A stretch of 64,000 bases of DNA, taken from assembly GCA_026260175.1 (NCBI GenBank), contig JAKCWW010001022.1, positions 19,439 to 83,438 of the forward strand, given 5' to 3'. Source of the DNA: Reticulitermes lucifugus (taxonomy: Eukaryota > Arthropoda > Insecta > Blattodea > Rhinotermitidae). Every line of letters starts with the position of its first letter. Position 1 is the first letter of the stretch. Below, in pieces: positions 1-11,989 of the stretch. The notes under the pieces were generated by a model. The model did not search any database. It saw nothing but the letters and a program-made list of their open reading frames with translations, and had not been told where the DNA came from. A program made the position numbers and the translations under genes.

Positions 1-764
1 TGAATTCGTAAGATTAACAGAATTAACAAGGAGTATTTTACTGCTCATCACTAACAGCTTTGTCTTTGTAATGAGGTGGCGGTCCGTTTCCATTGCGGCT
101 AAAGCCGGATATTTAAACATCATATAGATGATCTTCTTGTTCAGAGGCCCCGTCAGCAATATCGGTCATGAAACAGCATTTTATCTTAACCCACACAATT
201 TGTCAAACTGAGGTTGCCGCATTGCTAGACAGCTGGTTTACAAACACATTTGATGTCAAAATGTTGTGTCCACAAAAAAAAATTGCTTCTCCTTATATTT
301 TCATAAAAGTTTAACATGCGTTAGTGTTGGTCTATTAATGATGTGCCAGGTTTTGTCTGTCTCCTGTAAAATTGTGTATCGGTGGGTTAGGACAATTTGC
401 TCTTTCATGCGCAATATTAAGAATATTTTAATTTTATAAGGGAATGTAGAATAACCAAGGAACCAATGCCATACAGAAGAGTCCTTTTAGGGAAGCTAAT
501 GCTCGCCCAGCTGTTTGACCAGATGAGCCCAAAGGCTTATTGCCGTGTTCGCAGAAGAAAGTTGTTTGAGGCCAGATAAAAACACACGTTGTCTTTTTGG
601 TTACAACGCTGTGTATTTTAAAAAAAGTAAACTGACATTTTTGAGGAAAAAATCTTCCTTCATTTTCATGGGATATATAAATCTTTACGTCACAAAAATT
701 TTAAATTTCATACAGCTGAATTCTTTTTCCATTATATACATTGGTGTAAAATTTACTTTAATGT
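1..764. other. No recognisable feature
   Basis: AT-rich sequence with stops in every frame. One open frame at 545-823 has low-complexity composition and no recognisable motif. I see no gene, RNA or repeat here. Confidence 0.6.
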
Positions 765-832
765 TATTCCTCCTCTACGTCTGGGTCTCCCAATTGGCCT
801 CGTGCCTTCAGGTTTCCTGTTAGGGTGTTGCA
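765..832 (-). mobile_element. LINE 3' ORF fragment (PLGRPRRR family)
   Basis: Read on the minus strand, this short piece translates as PEGTRPIGRPRRRGG. It matches the GRRPLGRPRRRWE segment near the end of the LINE open frame seen more fully at 24590-25170. Only this segment is left; neither the upstream reverse transcriptase nor the downstream tail is detectable. It is one of several fragments of the same family in the window. Confidence 0.6.
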
Positions 833-3800
833 AGTGCTTATCTCTACAATTTGTGCCACACTCTCATAAAGTTCCTCATCACATACTACTTTTGAAGTAA
901 AAGAAGAATTTTTATGAAACTTCGGAAGGACATTCCTTCATCTGTACATTTTATGTTATGATCAACGTGACGGGTGGCAAAACTTCTGATATTGGGGCAA
1001 CACTAATGGCATTACTGCAAGTTCATGACCTCTTGAGTAAAATATTTTGCTGCTTTATTAAAGGTAATACATTTTTAGAATGTAAATAGAGAACATGATA
1101 CCGTGAAAACACGTATTTAACTTTTCTTTCTGTTTGGTGTTAATAATTTGTTGGAGAAATCGATAAAAATTTTGTACGGATGTTGATTATAATTATATGT
1201 AAGTAATGTACGAAAGCTCCTTTTGCATATCAATAGTTACAGACATGGTAACAGTGCTATCTTCTGAGGTCCCAAAAAAATGACAAATTCATCGCATGAG
1301 ATTTGAGGTTCAAAAGGCAGTGAATATAAAATAATATTTAGTCAGAATGTTCTTGGTGTAAATTATGCACAGAACTGGTCACTAAACAATAACCAAATGA
1401 TTTATTACTCAAAAATTCGTAATGGCTCTTCTATGCATTCCCTATACTGATGGAATGTCGCTTCTTCAGGTATTGGTTGGCGGTGACTGCCTGCAGATAT
1501 GGATGTAACTGAATAGACAAGAAGGGGTGGTCCTCCTATTTAGTGGAAGAGCGCGAGGTTATCGCCTCTTTGCAAGAATCAACATTCTATGTGAAGGGTC
1601 TCTTAAATAAACTATTCCATTGAACGTAATCCCTACCGTCAGGGAAATACTGGGTTACATAAAATAAACAAAAATTTATTGCATCTTATAGAAGCCGAAA
1701 CTTCATTATTGTGTTAACAAAAACCCGTCACTGGTCCCTAAACTGAACTATAGAAATCCTGCCCACAAACATCTTGCCCTCTACTTTTCATATCCCTTCT
1801 GATATAGTCCTTTCACCTGCGCCTACATATCATGAGAGATTGTAAAAATCCTCACAACGGAACCCTGTATATGTTTCTTGTCTTTGCCATACATAATACT
1901 TGTGGCGCCCATCCCATTACCCGGAACATGCTCACCATAATAATATCTATCCTTTAACAGAAGTTAAGAAGTCATTAGTTTTCAGTCATCCCGTTACTTC
2001 TTCCCTCTTAAGTTTAAGAATATCACGTACAACATGTAGAGATTTTGAAAGCTGAAACATTTTGCTTTAAAGTACTGATTCTTATTACTGTGGGGCCGGA
2101 TATCCTTTGAGACATTTAATCTGATTAAAAAATGGTGCTGAAATATCATTATCTAAATTTTTTTCAAAATCGAAGACTGATAGATTTTATATATTCACCC
2201 TAATCTATAAGATTTCAGATATCCAATGTAAGAGACATCCAATCCAGTGACGTTGTATCCGATTCCAAAAGTTTCTTTAGACATATACTTTGCGCAAGCT
2301 TTCTGTCCTTAAACACCCGATCACCTCCTAATCCAAGTAATAAATCAATGTGTAAAATTAGGCTCTCGAACGTAAACACGAGAGATAAACTAGGCAATGA
2401 ACTGAGTCTCTGCGACTTATACTTTGTAAAAATTTGAAGCTAAAACTACACATTTGGAAATGGTGCAATATTTAAAGAAAGAAGCAAGTAATTCTTTAAT
2501 ATCCTACACAAATTTAAACATTAGCAAGGAAGTGATATCGAAATAAATTTCTCTACCTCTGGTTCTATTTGGTGACTGAGTACATATTCCTAAACCCTTA
2601 TATTCGAATTTATTATTAAGCATTTAAAGCACAGTAGACGCTCTACTTAACACCTGATTGACAATAAAGAACTCTAAACTGTGCCCACAGAATGTATTTA
2701 TGAGCGCCGTATGTCTAAGTACTTTATTGAAGAGCAACTACTCTTTTGTCCTTTTAATGAATCTACCGTGTGTTTTCTGCAATTTTAAAATAACATTTCA
2801 TGAATTTGTGGTTTCAAAAGTTTTAAATAATATATCCTTAAACTGATTTTCTCGGCAATAAATTCCGGACATAAGTGCAATCTTTAAAGCCGCGTCCATC
2901 ATAATGTCGTTCTGTAAAAGATATCCGGTGATCAAGACAAATTTTTGTGACTTAGTTGGCGACACTGTCAGTAGCTATAATATACCGCGTCGATGGGAGA
3001 CAAATGAATATAAATGTGCAGTACTAGTAGAAAGATACTGAGGGGGGAAAATCCGAAAACTCTGAGAGAGATCTACCGCAATAGTATTTCATCCACCCTA
3101 GTCCCAAATACAAGACTCTGAGACTGAAAACAGACCTCTGTAGTGAAAAGCCGCTAACTAATCATCTTTTCACAGCCATGGTACGAAGTCAAAACGTACA
3201 TCCAACACGTAGCTCTGGACCGCAGTTTTTATGAGCAATATAAAATAATAAATTAAATATTTATTTTTGCATTATTTAATGATGCCGTCATCAGCCGAAA
3301 TAGTGTAGTTGGTACTGTGTTTAGTCTACGGGTCGGAAAATCTAGGAATATTATTCGATTTCCCGTAAAGGTAAGAGATTTTTCCTATTGCAATACGTCC
3401 ATAAGGCATCTGTAGTCCAGTCGGTCTCCTGTTCAGCTGGTATCGGTAGTGATTTCCTGTGGGTAAGGCGGTCAAGGCTTGAAATCAACCCTCACCTCTA
3501 TCCATGCTGAGGTTACGAAAGAACAGAAATATTATTTCCCTTCCCTACTTATCTTCGCGGAGTGCACAGGGATAAACCGTCTTCCTTTAACAATGCTGTC
3601 TATAGCTGAGAATTTATATATATCGTTGAATTTTAAGACGATTAGTAAAGGACTAATTGGCAAATAAGTGAAAGGAATTGATCATGACCTAATTTAAGGT
3701 ACTGTACCGAAATTCCCCTGGAATGACTAAGAAGAAATCTGAAACTTCAGCCAGGTGAGCGTTTTCCTGGGCCATGGTTTGCAAAGGCGAAGAACCCGAT

Positions 3801-4689
3801 ATGAAGAACAATGCTTTGATGTCATATGAAATAATGTTTTGTACTATCTACTACGAATCAAGTCTCTCTTTCGGAAGATTTTGTCTGAGTTGGCTGTGAC
3901 TAAGTAACTAATCAACTAATATTACTGTAAAAAACACGAAGCTTCTAGATCGCTAATAACAAGGTTGGACACCAGATATGATTCTGAAATATTTCTATAA
4001 TCCTTCCATCTTCAACGTTCATCCCACCTCCTCGGTATTTCAAAAACCTAGATGTATTCTCAAGCTTCTTTCTTACTACCCAAAATCCTAAGTTACTTGT
4101 CTTTGCCACTCAAATAGTAGCAGGGCCTGCCCAACACCCCAGCATATCGCTTCAGGTTTAGAGTACAATTTTAAAAAGTTCTTCAGGATAAAATTCGGAC
4201 AAAATGCTACACTTTTGTTGAATTGAACTGTTTATTTTAAAGCTTTCTTCAGGTCTAATCGGAAAATGTTTCGAGAAAATAAATACTAGGTAGTTAGAAC
4301 AGCTTAGCAGTCCGAATAACAAAACTACAAATTCAAGCTACGATAAGAATAAGAATTTTATTGCATTTAACGAGCTTGAACAATGTATGTAAAGATGAGA
4401 TCTCACACTACAGTGTAAATATGTAATGAAACACAATTTACTCCTTGTACATTTTTATATAAAGCCTAATGCTGTCACTTTGGACTGAAACACGTAGCGT
4501 ATTGTAAACAAGAAATTACTTTACAGCAAACATGCCCTTTGTGTTTGAAGGCATTTTAATTAATCAGTAGTTAATTCACTATAAATCCGTAGGCTCCACA
4601 TTACAATAAATAAAGCAGCAGTTCTCTTTTGAACGATATATATATATATAATTTGTCATGATTCCACGTGAATATAATTAAACAAGTAT
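833..4689. other. No recognisable feature
   Basis: About 3.9 kb of AT-rich sequence. The open frames at 2215-2397, 2658-2846 and 3479-3667 are about 60 residues each and show no domain or motif. I recognise no transposon, RNA gene or exon structure. Confidence 0.5.
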
Positions 4690-4774
4690 GTCAGGATGGC
4701 CTTAGCGGTCTAAGGCGCTGCTTTCAGGTCGCAGTCCACTTCTGTGGGCATGGGTTCGAATCGCACTTATGACA
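4690..4774 (+). tRNA. tRNA-Leu(CAG)-like sequence, probably a pseudogene
   Basis: The sequence follows the eukaryotic tRNA-Leu(CAG) layout: acceptor GTCAGGA, box A region around GGCCTTAGCGGTCTAAGG, anticodon loop TTCAGGT with anticodon CAG, a long variable arm, and box B GGGTTCGAATC. The acceptor strand TTATGAC is followed by A as discriminator. Three defects argue against function. The D-arm has one extra base. The acceptor has a G-A mismatch at the fifth pair. The T-stem ATGGG/CGCAC is mispaired at two positions. It may be a decayed tRNA gene or the head of a tRNA-Leu-derived SINE; the downstream sequence does not match the other SINEs here. Confidence 0.6.
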
Positions 4775-5599
4775 ATTTTATGCACTCCATACAAGAACAC
4801 GATAGAACAAGCAGTCATCAGTCTGTCCAAATAGGTGTTTTTGCTCTGATCTAGAAGAGGGAAGCGACTTGACATCGCATGCTTACACTTCTACAAATTT
4901 TATTTACTGACACCTCCAGGTATATCATTGCTTATTAAAAGCCATATATTTACGTCATAATTGTGATATAAATCTAATATGTAAGTATTTGTTTTGCGAA
5001 ATAGTTATAGCGTCTTACAATTTTCGCCAGCTCTTTCATGTATGTTTTGCCAACACAACAGTATTGAAGAAAGAAGCCAACGTAACCAAGACACTTAAAA
5101 ACTGACAAATATTTACACACGTCAACCGAAGTTTATTTCCCCAACGTTAGGTTCTGAGGTTTCATTTTAATGACAGAATGTTAGTATATTGGCATAATTT
5201 TGCCGGAGTTTTAACTTCATGGAAAGGAATTATAGCACGAAAGTAAGTTTCTGTGGCGCCACTTATTGAAAGATATCTTCAACCAACCGTCATTTTTGTG
5301 TTAGAGTTAGGTTTGCGACAATGGTAACTATGAGAACCGATGTATTCTGGGATGTGGAGTTGTACATTTTAGTAGATCGGTACCAATTTCACTCTCAGCA
5401 CCCGATCTTTTATGTCATTTCTTTATTCTTCTCATCTCAACTCTTTTCGGTAAATATGCGTAAAGGTGATTTCAAGAAACAATAAATGATTTAACTGAAT
5501 AAATAATTACATTCACATTCCAAGTGTTTTTACAGGTTTTGCTAAGAATACATTTAATTTTAGCAGTCCGTACATGGTGCTCATGTCGATAAATTTGAC
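4775..5599. other. No recognisable feature
   Basis: AT-rich sequence. If the tRNA-Leu-like unit upstream is a SINE head, its body would be within about 4775-4920, but no second copy in the window confirms that. Confidence 0.45.
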
Positions 5600-5755
5600 T
5601 ACGCTATAACAAAAGATAGGGACAGGTGGCGGGCTCTTGTGAGTGCGATAATGAACATTCGGGTTCCATAAAACGCGGGGAATTTCTTGACTAGCTGAAG
5701 ATCTGTTAGCTTCACAAGAAGGACTCTGCTCCATGGAGTTAGTTAGTAACAAAAG
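5600..5755 (+). mobile_element. LINE 3' end fragment (PLGRPRRR family)
   Basis: The plus strand reads DRWRALVSAIMNIRVP, a stop, NAGNFLTS, a stop, RSVSFTRRTLLHGVS. This is the end of the same LINE coding region and the conserved sequence after its stop, as at 24590-25170 and 33655-33855. In-frame stops and the lack of any reverse transcriptase upstream mark it as a 5'-truncated dead copy, the usual outcome of target-primed insertion. Confidence 0.7.
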
Positions 5756-6934
5756 ATAACATAAAATATCAAGAAAGAATATCTGATACGTTTTACTTGA
5801 ATGTTATACAAACCTTTTAAACAAAATTATAATTACCTTGAAAATATTACAACATTTTTTATCTCTTATCTGCAGCTCTTTTCTCATAATTAGATCATTT
5901 TTTACGCATGAAAATGGAAAAAACGAAAAAACCCAAGCCAAAATATAAGCACGTTTTCAAAATGAAGCAAATACGTGTATAGGTACTGCCGCCAAGTTTC
6001 GCGCAACTTGACCACCGGACTACGTGACATCGTGCATGTGAAAGGTCCTGTAACCGGCTAAATCTATCAACTGTTTAGTCATTTTCTTAAGCCTTAAAGC
6101 ATATTCCTTGTCGGCATCGAAATTCGAGATTGCACTGCATACTTCTCATGCAGCTTTCTCTCTATTATCTTCAAAATTTCCACCCAAATTAGCACTCCCA
6201 AAGTTATTCATAACGTCATTGATTTCGTCATAAAGCAAAACTCCATTTACAAAATTTACAAAATTAAAAATTTAGTCCATAGGCCCAACTTCTTTCTTCT
6301 ACTGCATATTAAAACAGTTCACCCCACCATCTTTCCTTCTTTGCTACCCCCAACGCTGTACCTTCCCTCCAGTCTACTTTTACAAGAACGAAGGGCGGGT
6401 ACTGCCTGGTGAACTTTTTACCTCCCTGTGTTAAATGTAGAATCTCTCACTACGTTCCGTCCGTCTCCTCTTTCTTCTTATTCTTTTTCTGCTGCATATT
6501 TTTGTTTCTCTTTGGCCTTCCACTCTTTGGTTTTCATGCTTTAAGTGTTAATTGTGTTGTTGACTGTTTGTGAGGTTTCCAGCACAGGCAAACCTTTCTG
6601 ATACACAATTCGTCTATTACGTTCAGGGCGAGGAATGGGGTGAGAAATTGTTTTCTTTCGGGAACAGAATTTAATCTTGCCAGAAATGTGAAATTAAATT
6701 TTATGTTAATTGTAATGACCTTCTGATTTTAATATATAACAGCGTGAAATATTGTTACTTCAGAGCTAGAGAGCTGTAATGAAATTCTCTGACAAGCCAG
6801 CTACTGGCTTCACTTTCATATGCCGAGAAACTTAACACTTCAGTGCCACCAGCTGTGCGCTGGCTGCCCGATACGTGTTGCTACATCTCCAAATATTTAT
6901 ATATTTATATTATACTTATATATTTCAAGAGAAA
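5756..6934. other. No recognisable feature; pyrimidine-rich stretch
   Basis: AT-rich sequence with a CT-rich patch at about 6290-6540. No coding region or repeat that I recognise. Confidence 0.5.
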
Positions 6935-7015
6935 CCCCTGATGATGGATAAAGCATAGCCGAAACGTATGTAGGGTGACAATATATATATAAAAAAGTGC
7001 AATATTGTTGGTTTA
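6935..7015 (+). mobile_element. Retroelement tail with CTGATGA/GAAAC signature
   Basis: The segment holds CTGATGA (6938-6944), a spacer that can begin and end with GG/CC pairs, GAAAC (6961-6965), then GTATGTAGGGT and a terminal AAGTGCAATATTGTTGGTTTA. Copies at 8661 and 11700 share the core and the GTGCA..TTGTTGG end. CUGANGA and GAAA are the two conserved strands of the hammerhead ribozyme core, which is known in the terminal repeats of Penelope-like elements. I infer a degraded Penelope-like tail; catalytic pairing of stems I and III is not evident. Confidence 0.45.
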
Positions 7016-8376
7016 TGTATATAATTATCTCAAACATGCACGGTAGGTACAACTTTAAAGTGATCTCCAAATATATTATTACATGGATAAGAGATACGCC
7101 AGTAATATCACAATTATGGACAGTGTTCCGGTATTTTTTGCGTGAAGTTGAGGACCGAATATTTATCTTAAATGCAACGGAGTGGGAAGAAATTCAGTAT
7201 AGGTAGTTTGTACTGAAAACTTTTCGGAAATGTTCTCCATTCATATAACTCCTTCTTTACCGGTATTATACACATTTTTCATCTTTCTCATGCCGGCCAC
7301 AAGCCACACATTTTTCACAATGCACGATCATTTTAATATTTGCGAAGAGTAAAAATTGCTAATATTAAATGTTCTTCATCCTCCTGTTCCTGCCATTTCT
7401 GCGGTTCCAACGAGTGCTTTTTTTTCTCTTCTCAAACACCCTTACAATTTCAGGAATAAATTTAATTTCTACCTATATTCCTCTGTCGTTACAACCAATT
7501 TTTGTGTATATTATAGGCACTTTAAATCAGATTTATAAGAAAGAGCCTAACGTAAACAAATAGCATGAGAAAATATGTAGATAAGGCCGAAATAACACCT
7601 CAGTAAAATATATTGTATAATCTATCTTAAACATTTTCCTTCAAAGAGGCTAATTGACCCCCTCTCTAAATTTGACAGCCGATATAGCACAGTCGATACG
7701 GTTACGAGGCTACGAGGCAAACGATCCCTGTCAATTTCCAGCTGGGATAGATATTGTCCTCATCTTCGCAACCTCCATCCCTGTTAGATTGCACACCTAA
7801 TCTCCAGTCTAATTATCAAAGCACGTTTTTTCTTTAGAGATAAAGGAACTCAGAGCTGAAACCGACCAGTTATCTCAACATGAAGTATACTCTCTCATGT
7901 CTAGTCGCTTAATTAAGCACGGAGACAAATTTTGCTGTTAGTTTTCAATTCTCTTCTAGCCAATAGTTTTTATGTAATTAACTAATTACTTTTCTTTAAA
8001 CCAAATTACTTTCATAATTTACAGAACTAGCTTAATCTTCTACATATTTTGTAAATAATTATTGCAGAATTTTTATCAATTTTTAGGCGTACTTGAATGT
8101 ATATAGGCAACGAAATAGAAGATAAATTTTAACAACAGGGTGCTACTGTCCAGGTTAAAATCTCCAAGCTCAATCAGACCCATCTCTTTCAGTGGTAAAA
8201 TTGTATCTTATTTTCCGTAAGTGTGAGGACTGATAATCCGTGGAGCAATCTTTACTGATAGTTATTCAGTTGGTCAAGAAATTATCAACCTTTCATTTTC
8301 TTGGTCACAAGATCCTGCCACTAGTCTATATTCTTAGCTAATCGAATTCATATTTCGTCTCAGTCCTTTCAAGGTC

Positions 8377-8379
<3 letters not shown>
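7016..8379. other. No gene; possible decayed SINE at 7680-7800
   Basis: AT-rich sequence. About 7680-7800 is richer in GC and contains TATAGCACAGTCGATACGG, which resembles a pol III box A of the SINEs elsewhere in the window, but box B is not convincing. Overlapping open frames at 7356-7563 have no recognisable motif. Confidence 0.35.

Positions 8380-8414
<35 letters not shown>
8380..8414. repeat. (TTA)n microsatellite
   Basis: About eleven uninterrupted TTA/ATT units followed by GACG. Confidence 0.95.
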
Positions 8415-8660
8415 GACGTTTCACTGGGCTTTATAAGCATATAACGATGATAATACAATGATAATACATTTTGTTATCATCGTTTACGCTTTAAACTCAA
8501 AGATAAAAACAACCTTCGCCAAGACATTTAAAAAAATTGTATGGTTGTATAAACGAAAACAGTGAGTGTTATTACCGCTAATAGAAACTTGACATACATT
8601 GTGGTGTATATGTGGTGATACCAAATGGATTAGTGAAAGTTGAAGTGAACGTTACCTTGA

Positions 8661-8732
8661 ATCCATGATGAAGCCGAAACATATGTAGGGTTAGTGGACA
8701 TGCTTAAGAATAAAGTGCATTTGTTGGTTTAA
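8661..8732 (+). mobile_element. Retroelement tail, degenerate signature copy
   Basis: It reads ATGATGAAGCCGAAACATATGTAGGGT in two parts, then AATAAAGTGCATTTGTTGGTTTAA. GCCGAAACATATGTAGGGT and the GTGCATTTGTTGGTTTA end match the copy at 6935-7015. The first core base is A instead of C and the hairpin between the two core strands is deleted, so this copy could not form the hammerhead-like fold. Confidence 0.45.
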
Positions 8733-9023
8733 TTGTTAAGTAATTCTCTGAATGATTCGGAGATTATTTCAGTTGCCCCTATTATTAGCTATATTACTTT
8801 TGCTTTTACATTCCACATATGCTGTATTTCTATTGAAAGGTCTTTATAATTTAAAATATTTGCTGCTTCTTTCTTGATCACATTTCTGTTATGATATTGC
8901 CATGTCTATTAACAGACATGCTCCTTTTCACTATCAGGTATTCTGGTGTCCGACTTATCTTTAGGAAGAATTTTGTCAGAATATGCGTGTTGATTCCGTA
9001 ATCCTTTTACCTACCTTCACTAC

Positions 9024-9046
9024 TTATTATTATTATTATTATTATT
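9024..9046. repeat. (TTA)n microsatellite
   Basis: A short run of about seven TTA/ATT units. Confidence 0.9.
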
Positions 9047-9175
9047 TTCACATATGTTCCCATGTTTACAAGAGTCCCTGCCTTAATTTTCTCAGAGAGA
9101 TATTTTGTCTTCATTACACGTCTCCTGCATGCTTGTTAACGTACCATCTTCCAATCACCCTGCTTTATTCTAACA

Positions 9176-9329
9176 GGGGTCGACTCAGCCTCCAACAGAA
9201 ATGAGTACCATGGATATCTCCTGGGGGTAAAGGCAGCCGGTGCATAGGGCTAACAACATTATCACCTTCATGTGCTGATTGTCTAGAAATTCTGGAAACC
9301 TCAACATCCTGGAACTCTAACGGAGGCCG
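9176..9329 (+). mobile_element. SINE-like repeat, GGGTCGACTCAGCC family, truncated copy
   Basis: It starts GGGTCGACTCAGCCTCCAAC and continues through a GGTAAAGGCAGCCGGTGCAT block and ACCTTCATGTGCTGATTGTC. The copy at 47712-47938 shares both ends of this sequence. The insert is bracketed by a perfect 10-bp direct repeat, TATTCTAACA, at 9166-9175 and 9330-9339, as expected of a target-site duplication. It lacks the 5' part and the TTTACC tail of the other copy. I remember this family as abundant in cockroach genomes; that is recall, not a search. Confidence 0.65.
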
Positions 9330-9916
9330 TATTCTAACATTCTAATAATATGTGGTAAAGAACACATATTGTACATTTCCTCAATACGAAATATTCTAAT
9401 TGTTGCCGTATATTTCTTGCTCTTATCAATAAATGCTCTCCTTTTTTCTAAATACTACTTTCCTGTGCTACTGAATTTCTCCTACAAACCCCGAGAGACC
9501 GAGTTTCATTTTCATACAAAAATACGCAATTATAATTTTAATATTTATATTTTTTACTACAGGGAGAGACAATAAATTCTGAACTTGTTGTTAGCAAACC
9601 GTCCCCGAACTTCATCTGTCCAAAAGATATGCAAAAATTCTAAGATTTACTGTTCCCAAAGGCTCTGCTTTAACGATGACACACTGTCGAAGGATTTATT
9701 CAGTGCAATTATTAGGCTTTATATGATTCGTCCTGAATTCTTATGACAAGATATGAACCTATGTTTTTTCTTCTCTGTGTTTATTTTTAGATCAGTGTCC
9801 TTGGTAGCGTATGATATAAATTCTTTGTAATAACTTTGCGAAACATTTAGAGACTTTACGTGCTCGAAACTGGAGTATGAGTTTCTCCTGTATTCTCATC
9901 CATCATTCTTAGATCC

Positions 9917-9953
9917 TGAAGAAGAAGAAGAAGAAGAAGAAGAAGAAGAAGAA
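9917..9953. repeat. (GAA)n microsatellite
   Basis: About twelve uninterrupted GAA units after GATCCT. Confidence 0.95.
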
Positions 9954-11317
9954 ATTGCAGCCTTTTTAATATGAGAACCTCCATTTATTACGGGGAAAAA
10001 ACACATTGAATACATTGAATAGCTTTGAAGGTGCCCACCCGTCCTTCTGGTTAGTAGGTTGGAGTCAAGGCAGAGCGTTGTGGTGTGAATAAGAACAGAT
10101 GATGGGAAGTGGAATGCCTCTGATTATGCACCAAACAAAGAATTTGAGCATTTGCTTGGTTTACGCTGAATTTTTATGTTTGAATTAATTGGGATTGATT
10201 AAAGAGAAATTCTTGTAAGTTTTGGAGAAATGGAGCGCAATTTAAACACGAATTTTGTAATAAATTATTAAAATTTTATTTCATGCCACATGGCAGACAC
10301 CGTGTCTCCATCAAAAAGAGAGTTTTATTAACGAAATGTGGAGAAGTACGCGCTGTATATTGTGATAATCATATACGAAACACATAAATACACTCTGTGG
10401 ACAAAACGTAGAGCCGACTGGTTCAGTGGGTAAATGTGGTTTCAGTCTAAGCTAGCATTTGGAAAGTAATAATAGTAGCTGACGATTAGCAAATAGCTTA
10501 CCATTCGGCCCACTTACTGCACAGAATGAACTTAGAAACTTGTGAAGCTAAGAGCGTCTGCGTGCTTCTTTAAATGAAATGTACAGTGGAGTGTGATGAA
10601 TGCACATTTGCTGCACCGAAACAGAAGAGGAGGCATAGACATTATACTAACGTATTCTACTGCGGTCAGGAAAAGAAGTGTTGGGAATGACGTCACTCGA
10701 CACGAATGTTGATAGTGATGACCACGTAATAACCTTCGCCAGCGACAGGCGCTGTGGACTCCTTGACTTAGACCAGGCGAACACGAGAGGAGCAAAACAT
10801 GAGGGGAAATTTCGAGTCCAAGTAGTACCTCCATCCACGGAAATTCTTTCCGTCACATCAGTATATTTTATTTAAGCATGCTGTCAGTACCTCAGACTAT
10901 TTGGCGTCGAATGACTGGATGATAACGAATAACAAATTAGAAGCGATATGCAGGGAAGAGGCTATGACTTAAGTTAAAATACTATCGCCTACCACAAAAG
11001 TTTAATCAGAATATTCGGTATTTAGCCGCTGCCTGACACATTCTTCCTCACCCACCTATGCTTTATGTTAAACAGCCCAAAAAACTTTTCGCTAGCGACG
11101 GTTATCACAAAATTATCACTGCCAGAACTCGTATGAAAATAATGGCTAGAGAACTGCATGGAAATATAGGGAAGTACGCTGGGTAGGAAAATGTAAACAG
11201 CTCGAGCGGGATGTCGAGACGGTCGATCAATAAGACACTTTACTTGCCTGGAATATAGCATGTTGGAAATATTGCAGAGCAGCCACTGAAGAATCAATTC
11301 TGGCTGGTTGAAAAATG
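9954..11317. other. No recognised gene
   Basis: The segment 10532-10875 is open on both strands for 65-100 residues and is somewhat GC-richer than its surroundings. None of the translations has a recognisable domain, and no clear splice context is visible. An open frame at 11022-11297 is equally anonymous. Confidence 0.4.
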
Positions 11318-11611
11318 GTAAGGTAAAGGTAAAGTTTTCCCTGTGTACGCCATAAAGGCGTGTAGGAATAGAGTTATAGCTCCACTCATTCTTAACCTCA
11401 ACACTAGTTGGAGATGAGCGGCTAACTTCACGCCCTGGCCGCTTTCCGCTGGGAAAGGGCCCCTGAACCCATTAAATAGGAGGCCGAATGGGTCACACAG
11501 CTAGCCTGGACGTTTCAGAAAAGAGAAAAATCTCTTGCGTCTACCGGGATTCGAACCTCGGACCGTCAAGCCCGTAGCCTAGTTTCTGTGCCGACTACGC
11601 TAACCCGGCTC
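11318..11611 (-). mobile_element. tRNA-derived SINE (family S1)
   Basis: Read on the minus strand it begins GAGCCGGGTTAGCGTAGTCGG (pol III box A) and has box B GAGGTTCGAATCCCGG about 45 bases on. The body includes CCGCTCATCTCC, and the 3' end is a (TTTACC)n-like tail. Body motifs (CCTCCTATTTAATGGGTT, CCCAGCGGAAAGCGG) recur in the copies at 19126 and 54796. Both internal promoter boxes are close to consensus, so this is the best preserved S1 copy here. Confidence 0.8.
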
Positions 11612-11699
11612 AATGTTGCCAAATGGACTATCGTTAAATAATAGGTGACACCAGTTTAAAATTAACCTAGCTTACAATAATTAGTTCAAGGAATCTTAA

Positions 11700-11805
11700 G
11701 TCTTAAAAACCCCTGATGATGGCTCCTAGGAGCTGAAACGCGTTGGGTAAAAATCATAATATAAGGAGCTGATTTACACCTTATAATTTGTGCATTTTGT
11801 TGGTA
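11700..11805 (+). mobile_element. Retroelement tail with perfect CTGATGA hairpin GAAAC
   Basis: CTGATGA (11713-11719) is followed by a hairpin with five perfect pairs, GCTCC (11722-11726) and GGAGC (11729-11733), then TGAAAC and GCGTTGGG. The segment ends TTGTGCATTTTGTTGGTATA, as in the copies at 6935 and 8661. The compact stem between CTGATGA and GAAA is what hammerhead stem II looks like. Assignment to Penelope-like elements is inferred from that known association and from the CTGAAGA motif in the tail of the Penelope-like element at 58085-61055. Confidence 0.5.
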
Positions 11806-11989
11806 TATATTTTAAATAGTTCAAGGAAGTTAATTAATTATATCTGACACCCTGAAAAGTTAATTGACCTGTGACAGGGAGTCGAAAAACGGACCTGACA
11901 TAACATGAACAATATTTTACGCTGACTTGCGACGTACATGCAGCCGTTATAAAAATATCCGTAGACAGACATAGGCTGTTGTTTGGTCC

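Noticed and set aside
8380-9953. Short tandem repeats as a possible CRISPR array
   Set aside because: They are simple microsatellites (TTA, GAA) without spacers in eukaryotic DNA.
10532-10875. Overlapping frames on both strands, 65-100 residues
   Set aside because: No recognisable domain, both strands open at once, and no splice or promoter context; insufficient to call a gene.
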